Of a DNA stretch of 64,000 nucleotides, positions 10,701 through 23,236 are shown in pieces. The DNA lies in NCBI GenBank assembly GCA_008711295.1, contig VUYV01000295.1, positions 518,813 through 582,812 on the forward strand, written 5' to 3'. Source of the DNA: Anarhynchus alexandrinus. Lineage: Eukaryota > Chordata > Aves > Charadriiformes > Charadriidae. The translations under genes were made by a program, and so were the position numbers. The notes under the pieces were generated by a model. It did no database searches and was not told the DNA's origin. It worked only from the letters and a program-made list of their open reading frames with translations. The number at the start of each line of letters is the position of its first letter. The stretch's first letter is position 1.

Positions 10701-13700
10701 GAAGACAAATTGGTAAACGGAGACACTGTTTCAGTTTTGACATCCTAGCTGAAAAGAGAATTTTACAGCATCCACTGGGCTGGGAAGGAAGATTCCAGTA
10801 AAATGGAAAAACCCCTAAAACTTCCCAGCTAAGAGTGCAAACAAATAAGTGGGGGAGAACTACATAAAATAACTGTTTTCCTGTTTGTCTATTGTAAAAC
10901 AAGGGGACAAGTAGCTTCTCAAAAAAAGATTAAAGCTGGTAAGAGGACATAAAATGAATAATGCCTAAATGATTGTCACGATAAAGGAGAAAATGGACTT
11001 ACTGCTTTTTACTAATAAAATATTTATAGCTCATTGTCAAGACTTAAAAAGAATCCTAAAATAACTTTTTTGCCTAACTTTTATTAGAAGTTTTTTTTAG
11101 GACTCCTGAAGGGTTTCATACATCAAATTATTAGTGCATTTTCATATATGCTGTTTATGTCAACTTGCACTAATTTTCCTCATGATCCATTCCAATCAGT
11201 GGCTAAATGTTTAAAACAACCGACCAGCCACAATGTGAATTGCCTCTCATTGCTACAAATTCTCGTTACAGAATATAAAATGATATACTTGGATTTATAT
11301 GGGGTATTATAAACTATTCTAGATTTATGTGGTATGCACTGTTATGCTTTTACTCTGACCATTACAGGCATCTCTGAATCCTTTTTTTAATCATCCAATG
11401 TAGAATAAGCTCTCTTGAAGTGAGTCTTCTGGTCATTAGTATGAACTAATGAGGCTTTTCTTGGGAGCTAGTGACCTACATTAGGCACAAACAACCTGTG
11501 AAATGTTTGGTTGAATGAAGTTGTTTCTTGCTGTATATGGAGTGAAGAAAATTTTTTTGTTGTTTCTTAAAAATGTGCTTCATAACGCCATGGTTTAGGG
11601 TCTCAGCTGGACCTCATGGATTGTTCTTTGGATTACTTATGGATGGCTTGAAAAAAAGAAAAAGTTGTCATATTTTTATAGTGGCAGGATTATTAGAAAT
11701 CCCAGCCTTCCTTTGTTCATCGGTTTCTCAAAGACCTTGGGCTCTGAGCCTCGGGTTCAGGTTGAACTTATGGAATAGCTGAAATGCCAAAGGGAGAATA
11801 CTCCTGATGCCCGCGGGCTCTAGGGAGGCATTGCTGGGCAGGGAAGGCTGAAGCTGCCTCCATGCCCTGTCCAAACAACAGGGTGCTCGGGCCAGGGCGG
11901 TTCCGCAAACAATTTCTTCAGAGCAATGTGGGCTTTGGCAGTCGTCAGCCACTAGTTCCTGTCCTGTGCGTTCAAGGAACTGATCGGACTGAAAAATAAT
12001 CACTGCTTTTCTAAATAATTGTCAGTTCCCTGATTTGGTTTAGCATGTAGAGCTGAGAGTTTTATTTTTTCCTGTCTGAGCTCAAGTGCTGAATTCACAG
12101 TGTCGGAGAGAGGCATTGGTCTGTGGTTAACCATCCAGTAGATTTTTTTTTCCTTTTTAAGCCCAACGTTTAAGTGTGAAGTGGTTTTCCTTTCCGAAGA
12201 AATGGATAACTTACTCTAGCTGGTTATAATCTTAAGTGGTCACTGAATAAAATGCCAGTGAGCAGAGAGAGAGCATTTCAAGTTCCTGAGTGATATTCCT
12301 GGTGCTTGGGATGTTCCTGGTGGGTATCCGCAAGCCCTCCGTGCCGAGCTCCATGTGTCTTCCTGGCCAATGAAACCTGAAGCACCTGCTCACTTTACAG
12401 AGGCATATGCACAGTTTTGCCTATTTTGTCCCAAAGAGACTCGGTGGTGATTATTTCCCACTCTTTTTGTTGCTGATGTGGCTGATGGGGGAGTTGAACC
12501 CCTGTAAGCAGAAGGAGGAGTTGCTGAACCCAAGTCAGCAGTACCTGGGGTGGCAAGTGGCTTCTGATGGAAGGAAGGAACAGCACCTTAGCTGCCACCA
12601 CCACCTCAGGATTTAGAACAAAAGCCATTGTTGAATGAAATTCTTTTCTGTTTTCCTTAAAGCTGATGATGGAACAAAATATGTTAAGTTGATCTTAAAA
12701 GTAATCACAGTTTCTTACTGCTACTGCTGTGTTCTGCGCTGGATTAGCTCTGAGGGAGCCGGGTACCCCCACGTCTTCTGCTCTATTTTGCAGTCTCTCT
12801 CAAATACATTCTTGAAGTACTTTTCAAACACAGCAGAATTTGACTTTTTAATGGTGAATTCTACTCCACTGTCAGTTTTCCTTTAGCGGGTCTTTAAACT
12901 ATGGAAAGGAACGGGAATTTTTTCGCTCTGCCTATTTTAATGTTTTAGGGGACACCCTGAAACCCTCAGTGGACCACACTGAGGAGAAGCTTTACGTAAA
13001 CAAAAGCATCACGTTCCAGTGCAAGTAGTTCTCTGAAAGACTGTAAATGAAATACTGTTTCTGCGTTCACAATTAAATTTGACCTTTTTTTTTCCCCCCA
13101 TTGGAATGAGTGTGTGATATTGGTTATGTTATAGGCAGCTTGAAATATCAAAGCCTTGTTTTTTACTCCAGCTTTGTTTCGTGTGCTCCAGGCAGATTCC
13201 ATTTGTATTATGCTGGCTAACTTGTATTATTTTAGCTTTATAAAGCCAAATTCTTCTGCAAATAATATTTTTTAAAGTAATTGAACCTGACGTTCTGCAT
13301 TACAGATACCAGCCTCATTTTGACTGCTTGAAAAAAATAATAATTCATGATATGAAGTATATTGCTTTAAATGATATGCTTCACTCAGAAAAGTGCATTT
13401 TAAAATATCTTTAAAAATTGCAGGTTTTTTTGTTGTTGTTGCTGTTTATAACTGGAAATATCACTTTAAAAATGAATCAAAGGATTAGGATTAGAATAAA
13501 AATAAGATAGTTTTAAATATATTAGCAGGGAAATACACAACTGGGGAAAAAAATATAGTCTGTACTCCTGAGAAGGCTGTGGTTATCTGGTATGATTTTG
13601 TTATGAGAATTCCATCCTTGGGGGTAGGGGAGGGGAAATATCCCTGTCTCTCCAAGCAAAGAAAAAGTTGAATATAGCTTTCATTTTAAAATCTGGAACA

Positions 13701-15097
13701 GATATCTTCTCCATATATATTGTAAATAAGGAAAAGATACTTACTATGCCACTTAAAAATACAAGGTAAAAGCTTAAACTCCAGTAAGATTTAAAAATAT
13801 AGTATACAAGTTAGTTTAATTATGCCTACTGGCTATTTGTATCATTCATCTATAAATTAGTATCTATAGGTACTAAGAATAATAAAGTTTCATCACAAAA
13901 GCACTCTGAACAAGGAGAGCATCTGCAGCAGTGCTGAGCTGACTGGCCACAGGTGGTAAAACTTTTGCTGTAGGAGTGAAATTCTGGATTCCAAGAGTGC
14001 CCTCACGCTTTTTTAAAAATTTGGACTTTTCCTTCTTTTAATGCTGCTCTATGAGAGACAGCTTCCTCTGTTTTTACATGTTAAGAGAAAGATGTATTTC
14101 TTTCAGGGGGTAAAGTGCTTCACCTGCATGAGCGAAGAGGAAAGCAGTTCTTTCCTTTTTTAGGATAATCTCTCTCCATATGTAAAATAAGTTTTGTTTG
14201 TTTGTTTTCTTAACAATTCATTGCATACTAGCTGCTACTTCAGTGGAAGTGGGAAGACCTAACCCTCAATTAACAGGGTTGATTTATTTTTGAAGGGCTG
14301 CTGTAAGCTTGAAAGCAGCGGGTTAAATTAGCATTGAAGTAAACGTGGGTGTTGGAACACAGGGAAAGGTGTCCCTTGCTCCCAGAGTAGTCTGAGCTTG
14401 CTTAGACAGAGGAGCAGAACTTCTCACTCTCGACTTGTCTGCTTACTCCTCTTGGCATTGCTGACATGACTGTAGAGGTGTAGAATAAGGAAATAAGTCA
14501 ACTATTTGTTTCTCTTTCTTCTCCTTGATCTCATGCATCCTACTGCTTTCTTCAGGAATTGCGGTCAGTGCAACCTGACATATGAAATAATACATACGTA
14601 TTGGAGAACGGGTGGTTTGCTTTGTTCGCTTTCACACGTGGTATGTGGTGAGAAACGGAGCTTTATGAACACTGAACCCTAAAGCCTGACAACATACGCC
14701 CTGTAGGAATGCTATCAGAAACAGCATCTTCTACAAAAATTCTTGCAAGAACCACGTTCTTGGCAGATTTCAGATTCCACTTATCATCATCAGTGCCAAC
14801 TCAGCTCGCTCCATGCTTCCCTTTCACCCGCCTGCTTCGAGATCATCCTATAGCGTGTTGTTTCCCAGGCGGTAGGACATGACTGCCCGTGTGAGCCTGT
14901 TTAATTTCAGATTAGAGCTTTGCATCTCAGACAAAAAAAAAATCCAGGCTGATTCTGCAGAACAACTCCCTCAGGAAAGTGGGAAAGTTTGTTGTAAATG
15001 CTTGAAAGCTTTGGGGGAAGAGGCCGTGCAAGCAGTAGGGTCTGGGTTCTGAAAGTCAGTCCCCGTGTGTGAGGTTTTATGTTCGTTTTGTTGTTTG

Positions 15098-15100
<3 letters not shown>

Positions 15101-15137
<37 letters not shown>
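15101..15137. repeat. (ATT)n microsatellite
   Basis: About twelve tandem ATT units, followed by related TTATT sequence at about 15172-15190. The minus-strand open frame through it is just an isoleucine run from the repeat. Confidence 0.95.
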
Positions 15138-17349
15138 GCAAGAGAAAATAAATCTGTGTAGTTGTTTTTTCTTTATTATTTTTTATTATTAGCTGGAGCA
15201 AAGATGAGTCAGTCACACAGGGCATGGAGCTCCCTGCTTGTTGTGGTTCTCTGTTCTGCTAGGGGAATGCTGAGCTCACTAAAATTCAGACAATTCAATT
15301 GGCGATCATGAGGATGCAGAAGCGCCCTGGATTTGTTTTCTGTTCTGCTGTGAATGCACAGAAATGTAGAGTCCTGTGCTCTCAGTGCTGCAACTCTGGC
15401 ACTTGTAAGAGTAAAAAAATGTGTCTTTAAAGACTGCAGGAATAACTACTTTATACAGGAAGCAGCTTTCTTTTTTCACCAAAATGATAGGGATAGTTTC
15501 CTAAATATTATATTTCTAGGTGGAACTAGATGTTGGATATTGTGCTAACAAACTGCAGGAGCTTCCTAATGCTGCAGCCTTATTTAAAACATAAAAACAA
15601 CAACAACAACAAAAAAACCAAACACCAAAACCAAAACCCTAATTTCCTTTTGTCTGTAAAATCAATTTCCTTTTCTGTATTTACTCAACTCAAACCAGAT
15701 GTGTTTTCATAACATAAATGGTTTGGTATTGTGTTTGGTGCATGTGTAATGCGCTGCTGGTGCTTGCCCAGTCATGTTCTGTTCCTGCGTGTGCAATTTG
15801 GAAGGACGTATTTCTTCTCAAAACGGTTGTCTCGTAAAGCAGAGGAGCAGAAGACCGCCTGAGAGTGCATATAGCTATCCTGGGCAGAAACGAGCGATAT
15901 TTTTGTGAGGGATCGGTGTTACACATAGGCAGTGGGCATTACAAAGATGTTGAGTTCTGTACTGATGGTTGCGTAGTGGAAATATGTCTAACTAGCCTGA
16001 GGACGTTTGTCCTCAAAATCCTCGGTACATTAAAATCCCTTTGAATGCTGTCAGAGCAGCTGTTGGTGCAATATGCAAAGCCTAACCTCTTGCCTTTACA
16101 GTTAGTAAAGGTGACTAGTTTGATTTCTCTGAGGCTTGAAGTTCTTTTATATTATCTTTTGTTGAAATCATAAAAAAATTGAGCTCCTAATTCAGATCTG
16201 TAAGTGTAATAGTATCTACAAATGCCCAGCAAAACTGAAGAAAGCTGTAGCCAATGATACTGGGACTTAGCTGCTTATCCCAGGGGAAAACTTAAAATTG
16301 ACAAATGCCTGGTGAAGAAGCATAAGAAAAACAAATATCAGTTTTTCAGAAAAAAATAGCTAATATTATACACAAAGGCTGAGATTTTGCTACCAGTGTA
16401 ATACCTTGTATGAAACTGTGAAGTGTATAGCTTCTGTACAGTAATAGATCCTACTAAGATGAGTGGGACGCTGCACAGCAAACACTCAATGAAGCAGTAA
16501 AATTATGAAACCATTTAACTCCAGTGCTATTGATGAATGATGTGGGGGCTTTTTTCCCCCCTACAGAATCAAGAAAAAAAAACCCAACCAACCCCACTTT
16601 TGTGCATATAAGAATAAACTTAACAAATCAAGAAAGTTCTCATTTTTGGCAGATTTTAAATTTTATGGGTCCGGGTGAATCATCATTTGACTGAGACCAG
16701 TTTGACTGGAGTGCTGCAAGTGGGTGTTTTGTTAAAAGATGTTAAGGAGCTGTTAGTAGTATTGTGCAGTATCGATAATAAAGCAGCTGGGCACTCAGCA
16801 GAAAACATAATACGAATGGCACTTAAATACCATGTGTCTTCATGGCAGAGAAGCAGTTGCACAAAGCAGATTATTTTGTTCAGTGAAAGCTTGTAGAAAT
16901 TGTAAGAAAACTGGCATAAATAGACAAAATTGGTTGTAGTCATCGCTGCACAAGGAAATACGGGGACTTCAGAATTTCAAACTGATCGTCATTCAAAAAA
17001 CAACACAGAACCAGTTAGGATGCTGTAACATGCTATTATACAAAACTATATTTTGAAAAAAAAAATAAAGAAGCTTAAATTTTGTAGTATTTGAACTAAC
17101 AAAAGTTAGAACTGATTTCAGTTACATCTATTAATTGCTGTAGAGTTTCACAACAGGCTTATTAACAACTTTGCAATAATTGAACAGGCAGAAAAGAAAG
17201 ATCCTTCTTCCAAGGATTATGGACAATGAGTCATCGTTGTACCAGGCATAGATTAAAATCTCTTTTATGAAATCAGGTGCTACTGCAGGATTTTACATGG
17301 AACAACTGCGAGAGATTAAGCTGGACTGAAAAAATGTGAAACGCATGCA

Positions 17350-18400
17350 GATTTAAAAAAAAAAAAGGGGGGTGGAGTGGGTGGAGAATAGCACTGAGAT
17401 GAAATTTAACATCCAGGGAAACAAAAAGGAGAAGTTCCTAAACTTTGTAATGCTTTGTGCTACCAGCTGGTCAGTAGGAGAGGAGGCGAGAGCCTCGGGC
17501 AGTATGCCTGGTGCTCCCCGCAGAGAAGGGGCCACGTGGCAGTCCCGATTCTGAAAGAGACGGGGGACTCGGTCTCATCTTGCCGGGTCATCATTCACCT
17601 GGTGCTGCCCTGGGATCGCAGCAATTCCCTCGGGTAGAGAAAAATGTGTTGCCTTTGTGAGTGGGATACAGAGCGTTTGTTCCAAGACCGAGCCATGTAC
17701 AAACCACCAGAAAATACACCAAGATTTGTTTCGGTATGTCAGATTAATGCTCAAAATAGCCTTCATGGTTATAGATTGGTTCTTATTTTCGTGGTGGTCA
17801 AAGCACCAAGAGACACTTGGATAACTTGCTGGAGTTGCAATAGGCCAAAGAAATGATGCCAAAACGATCTTCGTGGGCAAGTCTGAATTTTTGCTGGAGA
17901 TAATGCCTTAAGGCATGGATAGTGACCTGGTGAAGCTGCCACCTCTGGTGCTGCCTTAAGTGCGCTTGGACCCCCAGATCCTGCCAGCTTTCTCTTCTCC
18001 AAGTGAGCTCTTCAGCTGTGGCACCAGGAAGGTGGCTCCTATGGAACTCCAGCCACACATGCTCAAGAAATGGACGTGAAAGATGCTCAGATTTCTAAAA
18101 TATGAAAGTACCAGCTGGAGTTTTCTGCAGACCGAGGACAATTACTCACATCTACAGACATAGGTCTTCAAAAATGCAATGCCTGTCACAACAAGGCCCT
18201 TTGTATTTTAAGGAGTGACAGCCACTCTGCAGAGACCTGGATGGACACATTGGGAGGGATCCATATGTTGTTGCAGTAGACTGCCTTTCTGTTAGCCATA
18301 AAGAATACTTCAGACCAGAGAAAACATTCAGTACAAGTGGTATAATGTTTGTTTTCAAGGCAGGTATTCCTGTAGCAGGAAGGTCCATGTTGCTCCCTCT
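17350..18400. other. unassigned GC-richer segment
   Basis: GC and CpG content rise relative to the flanks, and overlapping minus-strand frames of 60-100 codons occur (17575-17880, 17769-18002, 17798-18058). None shows a motif I recognise and they shift between frames, so this could be a decayed insertion or an old regulatory block. No terminal repeats were found. Confidence 0.3.
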
Positions 18401-19691
18401 ACTTGCTTACTGATCTACTCTTCTTGGTCCTTGATGCAAAAGAAATTAAAACACTGAAACATCACAAGAAATAAACAAAAATTAGCAAGATGAAATACTG
18501 TAAGCCAGAGAGCAAGTTTTTTGGTAATATAAACTAAAAGTTTGATGTTACAGACTCAAAACCAGCAGCTTGTGACCTAGCAAATAGATTGCATTACGTC
18601 AAGTGATGCTAACTATAGAATATCTAATATTCTGAATTTCAATTGCAACGTTTTTATTGCGTATCTGTTGCCTATAAAGACAAAGGTAGCAATTCCCAAA
18701 TATTTTTTTCTGTTGCTTCTTCAAAATTGTCAGTATTCTGCAAAATAATGTGAAATAGTTGATGTTCAGAATGTGCTGTATTTAAATAGCTGCAAGCTGA
18801 TATTTGGGAAAAGGCACGGGGTGCTAGCTCCACAGAATTCCTATTTATGGCTTTTATTGAACTTCTAATGAAGCTGTTTAGTTAGCTGTATTTAATATAC
18901 ATGTATCTTAGTATAGGACTCCATTTGTAACAATGAAGTCCCTGCAAACCTTATCCTGCCGAGCAGTTAAGGTGTGTGAGGATGGAGACCTCCAACAGAA
19001 AGGTTAGAAGAATATGGTAAGAGAGAATTTACTCAAGTAAAATTTAACATGTAACTGCTGGATGAGGTGTTCTGTCTCCCTGCGGAACGTATCTGTATAT
19101 AGATATTACCCACTACAGGCTTTTAATACAAATAGATTGCTTTATCCTTAAGGATCACTGAAAAATGGCTAGTTGGCAATCAAGCTGCACTGGAATCGCA
19201 GCCTGAACCTTCAGCCTGATGTTAGGATATTTCTACATTAAAACTACCCGTGACATCTTTGCAGGGTTAGGTGGAGTGCATGAGTGATGTCCTATGGGGT
19301 GGGTCCGACTAGGATTGTTTCCATGGAAACTTTACCATTAGCGTCTTGCCCATCATTAATAGTTTGACAGAAATCCGAAAATAAAATGAGAGTATCTGCA
19401 AGAGAATGTACATGTTGGAGAATACTTAACTCTGTCTAAAGACATGAAAATAGCCCCTATTCGTAGTTTTCTGCTCCAGGGTTGGGAAGGGTCAGACTTT
19501 CCCTGGAATTCCACTGGCAAGCTTTTATTTGCATGATAAAATGTAATAATCTGATAGATCCTGTTGCCTTCAGCTACTTCCAACATGTACGTTAGGCAGA
19601 TACCTCCTGCTTTGTGAGCTGCGACTGCTCGCCTTCATTTGTGCCGGTGAATGAAAAGACAAGACAATTACCTCTCTAATTTGATTCATAG

Positions 19692-19850
19692 AGACTGTGA
19701 GTGAAGACTTGGATGTCGCAGCTTCTTCTGCCCAGGAGGAAAACTTAGACAGTGTCAAGGAAGGAGTAGCCTCAGCAGCTCAAGAGATTTCTGACACATC
19801 CTCGGGGAGCCAGGACGCTGATGCTGAGGAGTCGGGGCAAACTTCAGAAG
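19692..19850 (+). CDS. MGARP: candidate long-form MGARP acidic cassette exon
   Basis: The acceptor TTCATAG ends at 19691 and the donor AAG|GTGCAAG starts at 19851. The exon is exactly 159 bases (53 codons) with phase 1 at both ends, matching the phase-1 donors at 2331 and 7175. It reads TVSEDLDVAASSAQEENLD and continues with an ASAAQEIS motif and a Ser/Asp/Glu-rich stretch to QTSEG. Composition is like the preceding acidic MGARP exon: rich in Glu, Asp, Ser and Ala, with one Lys. The SAQE and AAQE motifs suggest internal duplication. Joined, it would bring the acidic tail near mammalian length. It could also belong to an unrelated transcript. Confidence 0.6.
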
Positions 19851-20568
19851 GTGCAAGAGTACAGCTCAATGTCTCAAATGTTTTGTCTCTGAAAAGCTCT
19901 AACGGCTGTTCGGACGGAACTAGCTGCAGGAGCATGCAGAACTCAAGTTGACGCAGTGTGGCCGCTAGCGATGACTGCATTTGGCATCATAGTGTTAGCA
20001 GAGAAGTTAGTTTTGAAATTATACGCCGTGCAGTAGAAATAGGTATTGCTAAGCTGGACGGCGGGGGTGTTTTGAGCTCAGTGCCCCGCTAGGTGGCTAG
20101 ATGTAAAGTTCATTAAGAACAAGAAATTCTCCCTTGTGCTTCATATGATGTAACACACTTTTTTAATGCCTGACTTCATTTGAAAGATGGTATTCTCTTA
20201 AATTACATTGCTGTGAAGAAAAATAGAGAGCGTGTGATATTTATAAACCTTACAGTGTTTCAGTGAAACTGTAAACAATCTTATATCGCTATTGAAATTG
20301 AACGATATAATTGAACGCAAAGAAAAATGTGCGTTAAAATCATCACTGAGGAGATTTTCAAAGGAGTTTAGAAATTTCGCCTCTAAACTCTTACAATTAG
20401 AATTAAAAAGCTAAAAGGAAAAATGTCCGTATACCTAATATGACTTTGTAAATTGTATCCTCTTAGTCCAAGGGAACCTTTGGACTAAAGGAAACAACTT
20501 ACTAGACTATTTGTCATTGAATAAGTTGTTTCCAATGTTTCTCAATGGTGTTTTGTCTCCATTTTCAG
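19851..20568 (+). other. intron between acidic exons
   Basis: An AT-rich intron of 718 bases ending in acceptor CCATTTTCAG. It contains the inverted repeat at 20459-20491; otherwise nothing was recognised. Confidence 0.55.
20459..20491 (+). other. hairpin-forming inverted repeat upstream of terminal exon
   Basis: TTAGTCCAA at 20463-20471 pairs perfectly with TTGGACTAA at 20480-20488. The outer CCT and AGG extend the stem after one bulged C, and the inner GG/CC shorten the loop. It lies about 80 bases before the acceptor at 20568. Whether it folds in the pre-mRNA is inference. Confidence 0.5.
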
Positions 20569-20615
20569 TTTCCGTGGAGGAGAAGACACCTGAAGAAGCT
20601 GCTAAGGAACCCTAA
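20569..20615 (+). CDS. MGARP: candidate long-form MGARP terminal coding exon
   Basis: With one G from the exon ending 19850 it reads VSVEEKTPEEAAKEP then TAA at 20613-20615. The residues are again Glu/Ala-rich and in the correct phase. The acceptor CCATTTTCAG is strong. Directly after the stop, AAAG|GTACAC at 20617 is donor-like, so the 3'UTR might be spliced again to the candidate exon at 23237. A stop that close to a junction would be expected to escape nonsense-mediated decay. Confidence 0.55.
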
Positions 20616-21320
20616 AGGTACACAGTACAGTTGCAGCATGTGGTTTCCCGCTCTTCACCTTTCTTTTTTTTTCTCAGTTGGTGGCAATTGCAGCAGGTGG
20701 TCAGTCTGCACATGCGCTCTGATGGTGAATTTGTATTTCTGCTCCCAACAAGTACACTGCAAAATAGAAGTGAACTGAAGTGTTTCTCATTGTTTGGGAA
20801 CATTGCTGGCATCTTTTAGAGGCGAGGGAGCAAACCTTTTCTATATCAATTGTCATGCTGGGTATTTATTTATGGCTTATCTCAGTCCCATGCAAACTGG
20901 ATAAAGACTCAAGAGCTGTAACTTTCTTCTAGGCAAAAAGTGTTCTTTTGACATTGATTTAAATTATATAGATACTGGACTTGTGGATTATTGCCTTATA
21001 CAAATGAACTCTTCTCTTCTTATGCTCACTGTAAACACAGTGAAGTTGTAACCTTCTGGACCGTTTTTTCTTAAAGACATTTTTTTCACAATTAGTCTCT
21101 CTGCACTTGTAGTTTGTGCTAATGAAAAATATTGAATAGAATATTCTTACTATTTTTCCAGTATCTTGCTCAGTTGGCTTTATTACTTTATAGAATAAAA
21201 AAAATTGTCCACAGTGTTCTTACTTCTTTGCTACTCCCTGTGACTCTCTTTTCCAAAATGGACTGTAAGATGGTGATAGAAACCTGAGGGAATAAAAAGT
21301 TTGGCTGAAATATGAACATG
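20616..21320 (+). other. candidate long-form MGARP 3'UTR
   Basis: Non-coding sequence with two canonical AATAAA hexamers, at 21194-21199 and 21291-21296. The first is followed by a T/GT-rich stretch (GTGTTCTTACTTC). Overlapping open frames at 20545-20819 are shadows. Confidence 0.4.
21194..21199 (+). terminator. poly(A) signal AATAAA, long form
   Basis: A canonical hexamer about 580 bases after TAA at 20613, with a GT/T-rich element 20-35 bases downstream. A second hexamer lies at 21291-21296. Confidence 0.4.
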
Positions 21321-23236
21321 AATCTTGGTAGGAAAGGTATCAACTAGAATAGAAACAATTGAAAGTTGAGCAAACAAACAGCCCAGGTCAGGAGTTCTCA
21401 AAATTATTTTTGCTGATAGTTAACAATTCATACACTAATTCTTGGAGCACCAGTGCAAGAGGAGAAGGAAACGGAGCAAAGTTAGTTATTTTTTTATTGC
21501 ATCTTTAAAACATATGTTCTAAATACACTTATACAACCTTATCTTTATGTTCTGAGTCCTTTGCAAATGCATGTTTGCTTATTCCATCATCCACTGCAAT
21601 ATAAAATAAGGTAATGCCTCATCTTCTTGTGATAAAAGGTAAATATTGTTCTTAAACTGCACGGTCTTTTTTCCATGTTGTTTTAGCATTCAAAACTAAG
21701 AAAAAAAACTTTAAGCAAAGCCAACCCCACAATTATAAAATAATTAACAAAATGCTAGTGTTAAGATAAGTTCCTCTACCAAATAGAATTTTTGTGTTTT
21801 ACTGGGAATAATGGTGTTAGTGGAACAGATATTTAATGAATGGGAGTGAGATGTGCAGAAAAGTTGCAAACGTGTGCCTCCCAAAGCTGTTATTTTTGCT
21901 CAAAGTGAAAGCTAAGGGCACCTGAGGATACCACATCAGAAAAAATAAGTTACCAGGAAATTCTCTCCACTGTGGGACACATGAATGCAGTGATATAGAG
22001 AAAGCAATAGAGTTAGGAATCTTTTTTTTTTCCTTGTAAACATCTTGCAACACTAAAAATTATTGCATTGTTATTCCATATTTTGATTTAGACAACAAAT
22101 ACCCAATATAGCCAATTCAATTAATGAAGGCAGAGACGGTAACCGAAAGGGGTGGGAGTGAAAGGGAAGGCAAGCTGTAGGAAGCACCTTTGATGGAAAG
22201 AATTGAAAATAGATGAAAAATAGATGAATCTGCTACCAGAATACAGGTCCACTGAATTCTGCTTAAACTGTTTGGGCTCTTTTTGACAAAAAAACCCTCT
22301 TTTTTGACACCCCCCCCCTACTTTTTATGAATATAGCTTCACAAGGTTACAAAAAAAGTCTCTTACTGAGTTCCCATTTGATCTTGTTGGGGGGAAAAAA
22401 GGTTTATAAAACATTGTACTGCTTAGTGCTAGAAGATTGCTGGCTGACTTTTTCCAACTTACAAGTCGATAGCCACAATGCATTCCCAGTCAGGAAAGAT
22501 TTATTTTTTTTTTTTTAGTGTATGTTTTGATTGTAAGCACTTTAGGGTATGGACCTTAACTTTGAGTTTGCATTGAAACACATTATCGATTTTAAGGAAT
22601 TCAAATAAAAAAAAATCGAAAGCATGTTGATGTGAGAATCAAGTCTCCAGTTAACTTTTAAAAAAATACTAATTACTTGGTGAAGGGATAGAAGTAGTAG
22701 TAATGGATGAAGTCCTCAGATGAAGCCTTGAATTGATGCTGAGAGCATGCCTGAGTAAGAACATACTATTGTTCCCCTTTCTTTTCAAAGTACAGCAGTT
22801 TTACTGTGTGTGGCTGTTGGCCCCAAATTCACACAGCTATGAAGCTACTTATATCAGTAATCTCAGCAAACACAATTGGTTTACCTCGTGCTTAAAGTTA
22901 AGCAAGTAACTATTTGTAGAAGTAAGGCTTAGTGGAACGTGTCCAGCACACAGGGGAATTCATTTATACCTGAGCAACATGGCTGAAGATGAGGGATTCC
23001 CTGAAATTGGGCTTTGTTGGTGGCAGCAGAGCAAGTTTTCACAAGCCATCAGATAAGCATGATTTACGCAGCAGTACTGTGTCTATATGCTGTAAGTCAC
23101 TTAACTGATAACCTGCAGTCAAGTTTACAGTGTGCTTTGAATGTTTGCAAAGAAAAAGACCTGATGAATCAAGTCTGTTGCTAAATGTCATTTATTGTTG
23201 CTTCCTCTAAACCAGATTCTTTTTTCTTTTTCCCAG
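21321..23236. other. intergenic or 3' intronic DNA, no gene seen
   Basis: AT-rich unique sequence with a run of C at about 22311-22319 and poly-T/A tracts. No exon or mobile element was recognised. Confidence 0.5.

Larger units (their letters stand above)
7711..19691 (+). other. intron of long-form MGARP, or downstream flank of short form
   Basis: About 12 kb of mostly AT-rich unique DNA. It holds an (ATT)n microsatellite at 15101-15137, a CAA-rich tract at about 15595-15620, and homopolymer runs. A segment at about 17350-18400 is richer in GC and CpG and has overlapping open frames on both strands, but I could not assign it to any gene or transposon family. No CR1 copy was recognised. Confidence 0.55.
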
